8,606 bases of DNA from STC-74 sp043756665 (GCA_043756665.1 JAYUQR010000104.1:1-8606); one strand, 5' to 3'; positions 1-7,021 are shown, numbered from the stretch's first letter. Made by a program: numbers and translations. Notes: generated from the letters alone by a model not told the origin.

Positions 1-1
1 T

Positions 2-193
2 CTCTGGCGAGAGGATCGAAAAAGAATCATTGATTTTCTTACTGAGTATCCTGAGCAGGATTTACAGGATTATGCACAAAATGTTTTGACACATTACCAT
101 ACCTTCGTCTCACCTATATATACAGAGTCGAGAGCAAGAAATACATCGATATGAAATCGCTGCATTTCGGTCTTTGGGAGTTTTTTTCCATAG
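2..193 (+). CDS. Possible 3' end of an unidentified gene (truncated by window start)
   Basis: Frame 2 is open from the window edge to a TAG at 191-193, with one TGA (152-154) read as Gly. The first part, LWREDRKRIIDFLTEYPEQ followed by DLQDYAQNVLTHYH, looks like a genuine charged helical C-terminus, and the minus strand of the same 93 bases is full of stops. The last 100 bases lie antisense to the aminopeptidase gene and look less protein-like, so the real coding signal may fade near position 100. It could be the tail of a convergent gene or a decayed end. I do not recognise the family. Confidence 0.35.
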
Positions 194-1350
194 ATTCCAT
201 GTTTTTTTCCGAGGGAGAGATGGACTCCCGTCTTTCGTTCATAGAAATTGATATCCGAGAGGGGAGTACTCGTCGTGATGGCAGGGTTGATGCCCATGCC
301 GAGCTCTCGAACCATCACTTCTCACTCATATTCGACGACCCAATCATAGAGCTTCTGGAATGCGGAAGGGAAGTGCGGAGAGGGAAGTACTCGTCAGTTC
401 TCAATAATCAATTCGAATGGCTCACAGTGCTCAACCGAAAAATCTTCCCGAGGATAGGACTCGATCAAACATCGTCCATTCACGCTCGAGAGATCGATAG
501 ATTCTGTGAACACTTCACCAATCGGAAAGGTTCATCACTTATTCTCGGTGAGAGAATAGTTTCCCGTATTCCCACGAATTCGTTCGAGTGATCAGAACGT
601 GAGGAGAGAGCCATCTATAGATCGTATCCGCGTCGTCTCAGCCTGAGGAACGAGGTCAGAAAATTTTTTCTCGAGTCGAACATACTCATCCGTCCGGTAC
701 TGAAGAGATCAGATAAATGTCGTATATTCTGATTCTAGGATATACGCAAGATGATTGAATTCCACGACATGGATACCACGATGGAAAAGTTCGAGCCGTA
801 TACGAAAGGTCGATAGTCGGAAATTCGTCGACTGGATGAGGATCACGATCGATCATTTCGGAAGAGAAATGAGTTCATCTTTGATAGACTCTATCTGAGG
901 ATCAGCGAAATCTTGTTGGCTCAGTCATTCTGACGAAAGAAGAATCTGTTCTTGTTTTTTGCCCTCGAGTCAAGTCTCCAGAGTCGTTTTTACTTCCAAA
1001 ATCTCATGATGATCAAGCCCAAGCCTCTTATTCTCTTCGATATTATGTGAAGTGATAACTCGGTTTTGTTCTTTCGTATGAGGGTTATCGGGATTGATGA
1101 GGCCACCACGATAGAGGGGCTGAGGAGGGTTTTTGAATTCACGGATAATGAGATCCTCATATTGTTCCTGTCATACTGAGGAACGAAGTATCTGTTCATA
1201 TTTCATGGTATTGAGTACCGAAATATACCCATATGAAAGAATCTTTGCGAGCGGAGACTCCGTATCATAGAGAAGGTAGAGCTTTTCTCATCCAGTATAT
1301 CCCATATTCTTCACCAATATGTCATGACAGGCTTGTTCGAGTGAATTCAT
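94..1350 (-). CDS. M29-family metallo-aminopeptidase (aminopeptidase T-like)
   Basis: A 418-aa protein appears once 11 in-frame TGA codons are read as Gly; under the standard code it is in fragments. The C-terminal half carries the M29 pattern: GGTFPIGEVFT (Glu279), VRELGMGINP (Glu349), a Glu371/GVHLSLG pair (His377), and RFHID (His400, Asp402). This matches the Glu, Glu, His, His-x-Asp ligand set of the two-metal aminopeptidases of this family, which remove N-terminal residues from peptides in the cytosol. Length is close to the usual 400 or so. ATG at 1350 is the first start after an in-frame TAA at 1360-1362; no Shine-Dalgarno sequence is visible. A Fur-like palindrome lies 55-83 nt upstream, suggesting metal-dependent control (inference). 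The N-terminal third is weakly conserved by eye, so the substrate is unknown. Confidence 0.8.
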
Positions 1351-1404
1351 AAACAACGATAATTAATGAACAGAAGTGTACAGAAAGTACAAGAAATACA
1401 AGTC

Positions 1405-1433
1405 TATATAATGAGAACAATTCTCATTATATA
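1405..1433. promoter_or_regulatory. 29-bp palindrome resembling a Fur-type operator
   Basis: Two perfect 13-bp arms, TATATAATGAGAA and TTCTCATTATATA, flank a 3-bp centre CAA. The core TGAGAACAATTCTCA differs at one base of 15 from the TGAGAAT-N-ATTCTCA form of the 7-1-7 Fur box. Each arm holds a TATAAT on one strand (1407-1412 plus, 1426-1431 minus), so a bound repressor would cover a -10 element. On the minus strand that -10 would start transcription near 1419, some 70 nt before the aminopeptidase ATG. No good -35 is seen. Binding is inferred from the motif only. Confidence 0.5.
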
Positions 1434-1778
1434 CGATTGTCAGTGTGATCCAGAATACTCGAGAGAAGTAATACAGATAGAAAAAGAAGGCTCAAATTTC
1501 CCGATGTAACGCGTTTAAATATATTTTCCGAGTGTTCTATCGTCGAAAGGGAGAAAATTTATATTTCGGAAGTAATATATATGCATATTTCTTTCGATAT
1601 CATATTCTGTCATTCCGGGCGGAGTCCTGCAATCCAGTCAGAACCAAAGATACATCGACACGATGTCAGTCAAATAATTTGATTTCTCATAAAAATCCAT
1701 ATAATACATCACATAAGTTACATTATGTGAACAATTATAGTTTTAGAAACATTCTAGACTTAGTTACTTATTAAACGA
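1434..1778. other. AT-rich stretch without a recognisable gene
   Basis: No frame on either strand, with TGA read as Gly, gives a protein-like product. A short + frame from GTG 1532 to 1774 has an unlikely composition. The stretch holds a fragment near 1610-1640 (CATTCCGGGCGGAGTCCTG) that resembles dispersed intergenic repeats, and the dif-like inverted repeat listed separately. Confidence 0.6.
1706..1733 (+). other. Candidate dif-like Xer recombination site
   Basis: It has the 11-6-11 layout of a Xer core site: left arm ACATCACATAA, 6-bp centre GTTACA, right arm TTATGTGAACA. The inner CATAA and TTATG boxes and their 6-bp spacing match the E. coli dif layout. By hand the right arm matches E. 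coli dif at 8 of 11 bases and the left at 6 of 11. The inner arms TCACATAA and TTATGTGA are perfectly symmetric. A Xer recombinase is encoded about 600 bp away. Alternatively it is a simple hairpin downstream of the 1779-2222 gene, but no T-run follows on that strand. Confidence 0.4.
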
Positions 1779-2222
1779 TTATAATCTATTTACCTGTCCT
1801 GCACTTTTAAGATAGCATAAGTGTGCATAGCATTCTCCAAGTTTATTCGTGCCTTGAGAATTTTGTGAAAGATCTAATACACCTGAAATATTATAACGAT
1901 CATAATCTATACTTCGAATTGAATTTCTCATGCAACTAAACAAAATTCATCTTCGCATACACTCTATAAGTAATCTTGATTTTGATGGCATTTCCAGTCA
2001 GCCTCTAGTAGTTGAATCTGATGATATATCATACATAACTCCGTCTATTCCTCCATCACCTAATATCGATAATGCCCTCGAAACATCTCTAACTAAACTA
2101 AAAGTTTGAGACATTCAGAATATTTGAACTTCATACATTTTTCTACTGTATCGTAGAATGCTATCAGTAAATAAATCCTGTGAATAAAACGGTGCCTGAT
2201 GATCCAAAACTAAAATATCCAT
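1779..2222 (-). CDS. Hypothetical protein, 147 aa
   Basis: Reading three TGA codons as Gly (residues 36, 75, 92) gives an uninterrupted 147-aa protein from ATG 2222 to TAA 1779-1781, starting MDILVLDHQAPFYSQDLF and ending YLKSAGQVNRL. An in-frame TAA six bases upstream fixes the start. Codons are biased to TTA, ATA, AGA and TCA, unlike the more GC-rich native genes, so it looks like an AT-rich accessory gene. It has five Cys and no membrane segment or signal peptide. I do not recognise the family. It is transcribed divergently from the Xer recombinase across 94 bp holding promoters for both; a functional link to the recombinase is possible but unproven. Confidence 0.65.
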
Positions 2223-2262
2223 ATAATATTATCGATGTAGCAACGTTGTTACTACCACATAC

Positions 2263-2290
2263 ACCATAGTAATATCCATATATTTGTCAA
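2263..2290 (-). promoter_or_regulatory. Sigma70-like promoter for the 147-aa gene
   Basis: Read on the minus strand, a perfect -35 TTGACA (2290-2285) is followed after 16 bp by TATGGT (2268-2263), a 4 of 6 match to the -10 box. Transcription would begin near 2256, about 34 nt before the ATG at 2222. The -35 overlaps the one proposed for the recombinase on the other strand. Confidence 0.5.
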
Positions 2291-2311
2291 AACTTAATAA
2301 TATTTTTTAAT
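2284..2311 (+). promoter_or_regulatory. Possible leaderless promoter for the Xer recombinase
   Basis: TTGTCA (2284-2289), a 16-bp spacer, and TTTAAT (2306-2311) lie directly before the ATG at 2317. The start of transcription would fall on or beside the start codon, and no Shine-Dalgarno sequence is present. The region is very AT-rich, so chance matches are easy. Confidence 0.3.
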
Positions 2312-2316
2312 ACACT

Positions 2317-3456
2317 ATGTCTCTCTTCACTTCCCTTCAGAACTTCCTCGTCTATCTCCGTCTGCACAAAGGTCGCAGTCGAAAGACCCAGGAACAGTAT
2401 GTTTTTCATATTTGGAGATTTATTTGCTATATGGTCCCTGAAGTTTCTACTCTGCCATCGTTAAGTACGAAGGATTTCCCCAAAACTGGGGCAGATGTTT
2501 CGTATAGTCAAGGTAACGAAACCAAGAACCAAGAACCAAGAACCAAGAACCACTTCTCCCCTCTCACCTTTCTCCCACCACTCGATAAAGATTCCATGAA
2601 ATTATGGAAATCTCCCCTGCTCGAACTCACGAAATCATACAGAGAACCAACGATCGAACAGATTACAAAAGAAGACTTCGACGCATGGCGGCTTTCCCTG
2701 GCAGATTCATGACTCTCCGTGAAAACGGTGAATGCTCATATTATCACGATCCGGTCGTGGCTCAAATATCTGAAAAAGGAACAGGTCAATTGCCTTGATC
2801 CGACGACTCTCGATCTGATGAAGGTCACTGACCGTGAGGTTACCTTTCTCACGAGTGAAGAGATCGAGAGGTTTTTTTCAGCGATTCATCGCATGACGAT
2901 CCAGGGGAAGCGTGACTATGCCATCGCAGAGTGTATTTATTCGACGGGATTGCGCATCTCAGAACTCACCGCTCTGGATAGAAATGATGTGAATTTCGAG
3001 ACGCTTGAATTCGCCGTACGGGGAAAGTGAGGGAAACTCCGGGTCGTCTACCTCACTGCAACAGCCCGAGATGCCATACAGGAATATCTCAGTGTTCGAG
3101 ACGATGAATTCCCTGCATTATTCATCAGACACAACTACAATCCACGAGATATCAAGAGTATCACCGCTCACTCCCCTTCTCTTTCAGGAGGAGAGGCTGG
3201 TAGATGAGGTAATCTCCGTCTCACTCGATTCTTCATCACGAATATGGTAAAGGAGTATGGAGTGAGGGCTGGAATATTGAAGAATATGCATGCACATACC
3301 CTGCGTCATAGTTTCGCGACAACTTTATTGACAAATGGTGCTGACATACGTATAATCCAGGAACTTCTCGGGCATGCCTCGATCACGACGACTCAGGTTT
3401 ATACGCATGTGACGAACCCAAAGCTCAAAGAAGCCCACCAGAAGTTTCATAGATAG
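2317..3456 (+). CDS. Xer-type tyrosine recombinase with N-terminal insert
   Basis: A 379-aa site-specific recombinase, whole only if TGA at 2710, 3028 and 3205 is Gly (residues 132, 238, 297). The SAM-like DNA-binding domain is residues 5-40 plus 113-155; the catalytic domain follows. The full active site is present: Arg213 (STGLRISEL), Lys237 (RGKGGK), His327 and Arg330 (HTLRHS), His353 (LLGHAS), nucleophile Tyr362 (VYTHV). Spacings equal those of E. coli XerD (Arg to Lys 24, Arg to His 23, His to Tyr 9). Residues 41-112 are an insert absent from typical XerC/D of about 300 aa, and contain a 7-bp tandem repeat. An in-frame TAA at 2308 fixes the start. It may be the chromosome-dimer recombinase or an element integrase; a dif-like site at 1706-1733 favours a Xer role. 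Confidence 0.95.
2521..2552 (+). repeat. 7-bp tandem repeat (ACCAAGA, 4.6 copies) inside the recombinase gene
   Basis: Four exact copies of ACCAAGA plus ACCA. The unit is not a multiple of three, so gain or loss of one copy shifts the frame of the recombinase; three units restore it. It encodes residues 69-79 in the extra N-terminal segment. A short inverted repeat, CCCC(2478-2481)/GGGG(2488-2491), lies just upstream in the same insert. Confidence 0.95.
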
Positions 3457-3475
3457 TTCAATAATTCCTCAATAT

Positions 3476-3757
3476 ATGGATCAACTCGCTTCTTTAGGTT
3501 CTGGTTCAGATTTCCCTCTCAGTACAGCTTGGGATTGGACTGATCCGAATCTATCACTTGAAAATCCTGGGAATCACCAATGCCTAAAACCAACAGATCT
3601 TGGCTGACTGAGGAATCCTCAAGAACTCAGAAAATGGGGATGAATCTGAAAACCAGTGACTTCACTTACTACTCAAGTATTGGAGGAAACTCTACTAAGT
3701 ATTCTAAGTTGATGAAAATGAGGACAGCATAATCCAAAACCTCCTACTCTCCACTAA
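3476..3757 (+). CDS. Hypothetical protein, 93 aa, Gly-rich C-terminus
   Basis: From ATG 3476 to TAA 3755-3757, six TGA codons (residues 44, 56, 58, 79, 80, 82) read as Gly give a 93-aa protein beginning MDQLASLGSGSDFPLSTAW. The tail, SGGKGGQHNPKPP, is Gly- and Pro-rich. No domain is recognised and no membrane segment or signal is seen. It starts 19 nt after the recombinase stop, so it may share that transcript. Its end overlaps the end of the convergent pseudouridine synthase by 14 bp. The start context TCCTCAATATATGG is identical over 14 bases to that of the gene at 7424. The high UGA density and clean open frame argue for a real native gene, but without a family match it remains a prediction. 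Confidence 0.6.
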
Positions 3758-4523
3758 TCTTCTCGATCATTCTCATCATCTCAGATTTCTCGAAAGCTGT
3801 AAACTTTCTCCACTCCCCCTCCGCGAGATCTCCGAGCATGATATTCTCGACACGGATACGCTTCAGACGCTTCACATCATAGTCCACAGAGTCGACCATA
3901 CGCCTGATCTGTCGATTTTTTCATTCTTTGAGGACGATCGAGAACTTCGAGGATGAGAGTCGGACGATATCACACGGGAGAGTCGTATATTTTTTCGTGA
4001 TGACCGTATCCGTTCCTCCGATCCGACGGATGATCTTGCGGGTTCCATTATCCTTGAGTTCTATCCGTACTCACTTTCTCATTTTTTCGATGGCATCATC
4101 ATCGATCTTCCCATAGACTTCGACGATATACTCCTTCTCATGTTCATAGCGAGGATGCATGAGGTAGTTCGAGAGGCGACCGTCATTGGTCAGGATGATG
4201 AGTCATGTCGTCTCCTTATCCAGTCGACCGATCGGAAATACCCGCTCGGGTATATTCACGATGTCGAGAATTCCCTTCTCATCATCCTTTCCTGAGAGGC
4301 ACGTCGTCACGATATCACGAGGTTTGTTGAAGACATAATAGACGAGACTCTCCGTCTCTGCGATGAGGGCATCATCGACCTTGACGATATCCTTCTCAGG
4401 ATCGATCACTTGACCAATATGCGCCTTCTCATCGTTCACTGTCACCATTCATTTTTCGATGTATTCTTCTGCCTTTCGACGAGAGCAGACTCAGGCATGT
4501 GCGAGGTATTTTTGGAGTTTCAC
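3744..4523 (-). CDS. rluB: rRNA pseudouridine synthase, RluB/RsuA family
   Basis: A 259-aa enzyme that would isomerise a uridine to pseudouridine in ribosomal RNA. An S4 RNA-binding domain opens the protein (KLQKYLAHAGVCSRRKAEEYI, residues 2-22). The catalytic motif GRLDKETTGL places the nucleophile at Asp102, and the family C-terminal motif EGKNRQIRRM and LGDLAEGEWRKF follow. Five TGA codons (4491, 4449, 4203, 4071, 3921) are read as Gly; three fall on family-conserved glycines in AHAGVCSRR, TTGLI and EGKNRQ, the best proof of the code in this window. The start is GTG 4523, directly after an in-frame TAA (4527-4529) and one codon; a later ATG at 4448 would cut the S4 domain. It resembles RluB/RsuA/RluE/RluF; the exact target uridine cannot be told from the sequence. 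Confidence 0.95.
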
Positions 4524-4640
4524 GAGTTATTCTAAATTAGAAAATGATTCATGATAAAGCATAGTGAAAAAGCAAAAAAAACAAAATTATAATTGCAAAG
4601 GAAGTGATAAGGCATATTATCAAAGCTCACTATAAATGTT

Positions 4641-4874
4641 ATGTTTTCATTCTTTCTGGTGCTTATCGGTTATACTATTATCTGGTGAGGAGGAATGTAC
4701 TTTATCCTTCGGCGTCTCCATATGATTCATAAGAGAACGGAGCAAAGGATACATGACTATGATTGAGCCTATATTATGCCCCATTATAAAAAACCCCTGA
4801 TTCTCACGGTTATCTTTTGATTGAGTTCATACTGTATCTCGATTTTTATTATCATACTTTTAATCAAACCGTAG
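4641..4874 (+). CDS. Small membrane protein, 77 aa
   Basis: From ATG 4641 to TAG 4872-4874, with three TGA codons (residues 16, 42, 60) as Gly, a 77-aa protein results. Two hydrophobic segments are visible, about residues 2-24 (MFSFFLVLIGYTIIW) and 52-75 (PLILTVIFGLSSYCISI), joined by a basic loop with several His, Arg and Lys. A two-helix membrane protein is likely. A TATAAA at 4631-4636 lies close to the ATG. It is 40 nt upstream of another small membrane-protein gene on the same strand. No family is recognised. Confidence 0.6.
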
Positions 4875-4902
4875 AAAAAGATACTCGCTCTTTTGGCATC
4901 TG

Positions 4903-4908
4903 TATACT
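4903..4908 (+). promoter_or_regulatory. -10 element, apparently leaderless
   Basis: TATACT, a 5 of 6 match to the -10 consensus and preceded by TG, ends exactly 7 bases before the A of the ATG at 4915. The start codon would be the first transcribed bases. No Shine-Dalgarno sequence lies between. No clear -35 is seen. Confidence 0.4.
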
Positions 4909-4914
4909 ATTATC

Positions 4915-5418
4915 ATGAACACTATGGATATACACTACACATCTATATTCCGTCATGGAATCCTCCTCTTTTTTAAAACGTCGAAATTTTTCTTTTTTCT
5001 CATTCCAGTTGGACTCCTTGTATGGATCATCTACCGATATAAATGAATATTCCCTCGTGATTTTAGCAATTTCGTGATCCTCCCAATCCTCCTCATCACG
5101 GTAAATTATATTTTCCTGCAATTAGTCGTGAATTCTATCGATTATTTCTGACGACTAATGCTCGTATCAGAGCATGCGATCCTCTTCGTCCATACGAGCC
5201 TCCTCCTCGTCGATGATATCGAATTCATGGATATGAAAAGTATACTCAAGGTTGATGTCGAACGACATGGATTGATTTGTAATATCCTAAGCTACTGACA
5301 TCTCATCCTCGAACAGAGAAACGATGTACGCAGAGTCCACTACATTCCACATCCATATACAGTCTATCAGCTCATCAAGGATCGCATCCCGAAAAAAGAT
5401 GCTGTGTGATCCATCTAG
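4915..5418 (+). CDS. Membrane protein with PH-like C-terminal domain, 167 aa
   Basis: From ATG 4915 to TAG 5416-5418, four TGA codons (residues 44, 79, 128, 165) as Gly give a 167-aa protein. Two membrane helices are clear: about residues 24-43 (KFFFFLIPVGLLVWIIY) and 52-72 (FVILPILLITVNYIFLQL). The cytosolic tail, with ERHGLICNILSYGHLIL and then HYIPHPYTVYQLI, resembles the bacterial PH (bPH/DUF304) pattern in which a short 'GLIxxxLxYGxxxI' strand pair is followed by 'IPxPxxxxxxI'. This is a by-eye match. Its role is unknown; such proteins sit in the cytoplasmic membrane. Its stop shares the CTAG at 5415-5418 with the convergent regulator gene. Confidence 0.75.
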
Positions 5419-6194
5419 AACGTGACGAAACACCCTCATCATTCCTTTTTTATCACGTCGAGACAGTTCTCATAGAGGCGAGTATATCCATGATTTTTCG
5501 TGATCTCTCTGAGTCGATTCATCGCACGGATATAGCGAACTGAGACGAGGATACCGAAATTCCCCCGCTCGAGCTTCGGTTCATAGCGCTTGAGGAACTT
5601 CAGGATGAGTGCCTCGGTTATTCCCTCTTCATGATCATGGATCGTGAGGGCATCGAGGAGTGCTGCCTCGAGTCCGAGTACTGGGAAGGATACCTTGCGA
5701 ATATCGAGTGATTGAGATTGTTTTTTGAGTATACCGAAGGCATTGGTTCGCTGCTTCTTCTCTCAGGAGATAATTGTACGAAAGACGATCTCATGGCGAG
5801 GAGAGATGACGACTTTTTTCGCTACATCCTTCGTATAGACGATGAGTTGGAAAGGGATCGAGTAGTCCATCATGATAAGTTCAAGTGCCTTTTCTCCTCC
5901 GATCACCCAGTCATTCCCGACCTCATCCTCAGCAATCCGCTTCACGATATTCCAGTAGTGCGCCTCGACGACCTCCTCCCCCGTCGTGAGTACCCCATCC
6001 CCGACATAGTAGAGTCCATTGCGGATACTGATGATCGTCCCAAGTCCCTTCAGGGCATAGACGGTCTGGTGGATCCGAGCGCTCTCACGCACGACTCCTC
6101 GTGACCCTGGATCGATGATATCCCCGATATCCTCGAGGGTGATGATTTTTCACATTTTTTTCTGGAGTTTTTGCACTATTTTGTGTATTTCCAT
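5415..6194 (-). CDS. AbiEi-like winged-helix antitoxin/regulator
   Basis: A 259-aa protein from ATG 6194 to TAG 5415-5417, with TGA at 6150, 5763, 5439 and 5436 as Gly. An in-frame TAG at 6198-6200 fixes the start. Residues 1-55 look like a winged helix (LEDIGDIID, then VYALKGLGTIISIRNGLYYVG), the usual opening of AbiEi-type antitoxins. The middle holds GGEKALELIMMDYSIPFQLIV, and the LGLEAALLDALTIH segment resembles the 'PEKALLDAL' region of that family. AbiEi proteins repress their own operon and counter a nucleotidyltransferase toxin, AbiEii. No toxin gene lies on either side here, so it may act alone as a regulator. A 9-bp direct repeat just upstream (6208-6230) is a plausible operator. 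The family call is from pattern alone. Confidence 0.65.
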
Positions 6195-6207
6195 ATTCTA
6201 TGATTTT

Positions 6208-6230
6208 GTTATCGAGTATACGTTATCGAG
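6208..6230. promoter_or_regulatory. Direct repeat, possible operator of the AbiEi-like gene
   Basis: GTTATCGAG occurs at 6208-6216 and 6222-6230, a 14-bp period, 14-36 nt before the ATG at 6194. Between the copies the minus strand reads TATACT, a possible -10. The position suits autorepression by the encoded winged-helix protein (inference). Confidence 0.4.
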
Positions 6231-6289
6231 CTATATATTTTCTATGATAAATACTATACATTTATTATATTTTCTTTTATAGAGAAAGC

Positions 6290-6322
6290 AAAAAGAAAAA
6301 GGCCCGTGCAATTGCAAGGGCC
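6290..6322 (-). terminator. Intrinsic terminator of the standard-code gene
   Basis: On the minus strand GGCCC and GGGCC form a GC stem closed by an inner TGCA/TGCA pairing, followed by TTTTTCTTTTT (6300-6290). This is a strong Rho-independent terminator about 100 nt after the UGA stop of the gene at 6425-6970. No comparable hairpin follows the native genes. Confidence 0.85.
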
Positions 6323-6373
6323 TCTGGGACCACCGAGAACAAGCTCCAGGTGGCGGGAAATTACTCTAGTGAG

Positions 6374-6392
6374 CCCCCCCCCCTTTTTTTTT
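6374..6392 (+). repeat. C10-T9 homopolymer tract
   Basis: Ten C are followed directly by nine T, then the small inverted repeat GCCCGAGAGGGC (6393-6404). It lies 33 nt past the stop of the standard-code gene. Length could vary by slippage or be a sequencing or joining artefact. Confidence 0.9.
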
Positions 6393-6424
6393 GCCCGAGA
6401 GGGCGATCAGGGTAACTCGTTCGG

Positions 6425-6970
6425 TCAGGACATCACGGCAACAGCGTCGGAAAGATCTTTCTGCATCTGCTCACGGATGAGCGACAGCAGGAACTTTGCC
6501 GCAACGCCGTTCAGGTAGAAGTCATAGTCCTTCGTACCCTCGTCCAAGAGGCCGTATTCATCAACCAGTTTCGGATGCCCCGGCTCATGTTCACGAGCGT
6601 AGCAAGCCCAAGCTTGCCAGGTCCGCTCACCGAGCACAGGATCCTTGACATTGCCGTTGTCATCAATCAAGTTCTCGACGTAGGCTCCCAGTTCCGCGAG
6701 GCCGTCGATGCCATTGGTCGCGGCATATTCCGCAACGAAGCCGAACACTGACTCGAACGGTGCGACGTTGGACGCCTGTACCGAGCGAGTCAACAGATCC
6801 CAAGAAAGAATGTTGGGTTTCTGTTTTTTGGCATCATCACGTTGAGGCGCGTAGCTACAACCGTCGGCAAGTGACTTCTTCAAATACGCCTGGTGCATTC
6901 CCGCAGCTTGCGGGATGAAAACGAATGGGCTGTTGACCGACTTCAGGAAAGCAGAAACGCTGGTGGTCAT
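6425..6970 (-). CDS. Hypothetical protein, 181 aa, standard genetic code
   Basis: From ATG 6970 to TGA 6425-6427, 181 codons with no internal TGA; every glycine is GGN. The product is soluble and moderately acidic, with VSAFLKSVNSPFVFIPQA at the start and a helical C-terminus (FLLSLIREQMQKDLSDA). Codons such as CTG, GCG, GGC and ATC and the AGGAG ribosome site recall a Proteobacteria-like donor. If the host read UGA as Gly the protein would run 57 residues further, through the C/T tract and the terminator, to TAG 6254-6256 (238 aa), which argues that UGA is the intended stop. I do not recognise the family; a phage or plasmid origin is possible. No neighbour suggests a function. Confidence 0.75.
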   Translation of the reverse strand: MTTSVSAFLKSVNSPFVFIPQAAGMHQAYLKKSLADGCSYAPQRDDAKKQKPNILSWDLLTRSVQASNVAPFESVFGFVAEYAATNGIDGLAELGAYVENLIDDNGNVKDPVLGERTWQAWACYAREHEPGHPKLVDEYGLLDEGTKDYDFYLNGVAAKFLLSLIREQMQKDLSDAVAVMS

Positions 6971-6976
6971 GGATGG

Positions 6977-6981
6977 CTCCT
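6977..6981 (-). promoter_or_regulatory. Shine-Dalgarno site (AGGAG)
   Basis: AGGAG lies 6 nt before the ATG at 6970. It is the only textbook ribosome binding site in the window; native starts at 1350, 2317, 4523 and 4915 lack one. Confidence 0.8.
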
Positions 6982-6991
6982 ATAGTGACCG

Positions 6992-7021
6992 AAAATAAAA
7001 AAGATAATTTCCCTTGTCCAA
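6992..7021 (-). promoter_or_regulatory. Sigma70-like promoter of the standard-code gene
   Basis: On the minus strand TTGGAC (7021-7016), an 18-bp spacer, and TATTTT (6997-6992). Transcription would start near 6985, leaving a short leader that carries the AGGAG site. Confidence 0.45.

Noticed and set aside
151..591. A 146-codon open frame on the + strand
   Set aside because: It lies antisense to the aminopeptidase, whose metal-ligand motifs are clear on the minus strand; the + product has no recognisable pattern.
1532..1774. An 80-codon + frame starting at GTG
   Set aside because: Composition is unlike protein, it crosses the dif-like inverted repeat, and nothing supports a start.
2317..3456. 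Reading the recombinase as a pseudogene in four pieces
   Set aside because: All breaks are TGA in one frame with active-site residues intact; recoding explains it without decay.
5712..6104. A 130-codon + frame, rich in Asp and Arg
   Set aside because: It is the antisense of the AbiEi-like gene and its composition mirrors that gene's codons.
6393..6404. GCCCGAGAGGGC as a second terminator
   Set aside because: On the minus strand it is followed by A residues, not T; on the + strand the T-run precedes it.
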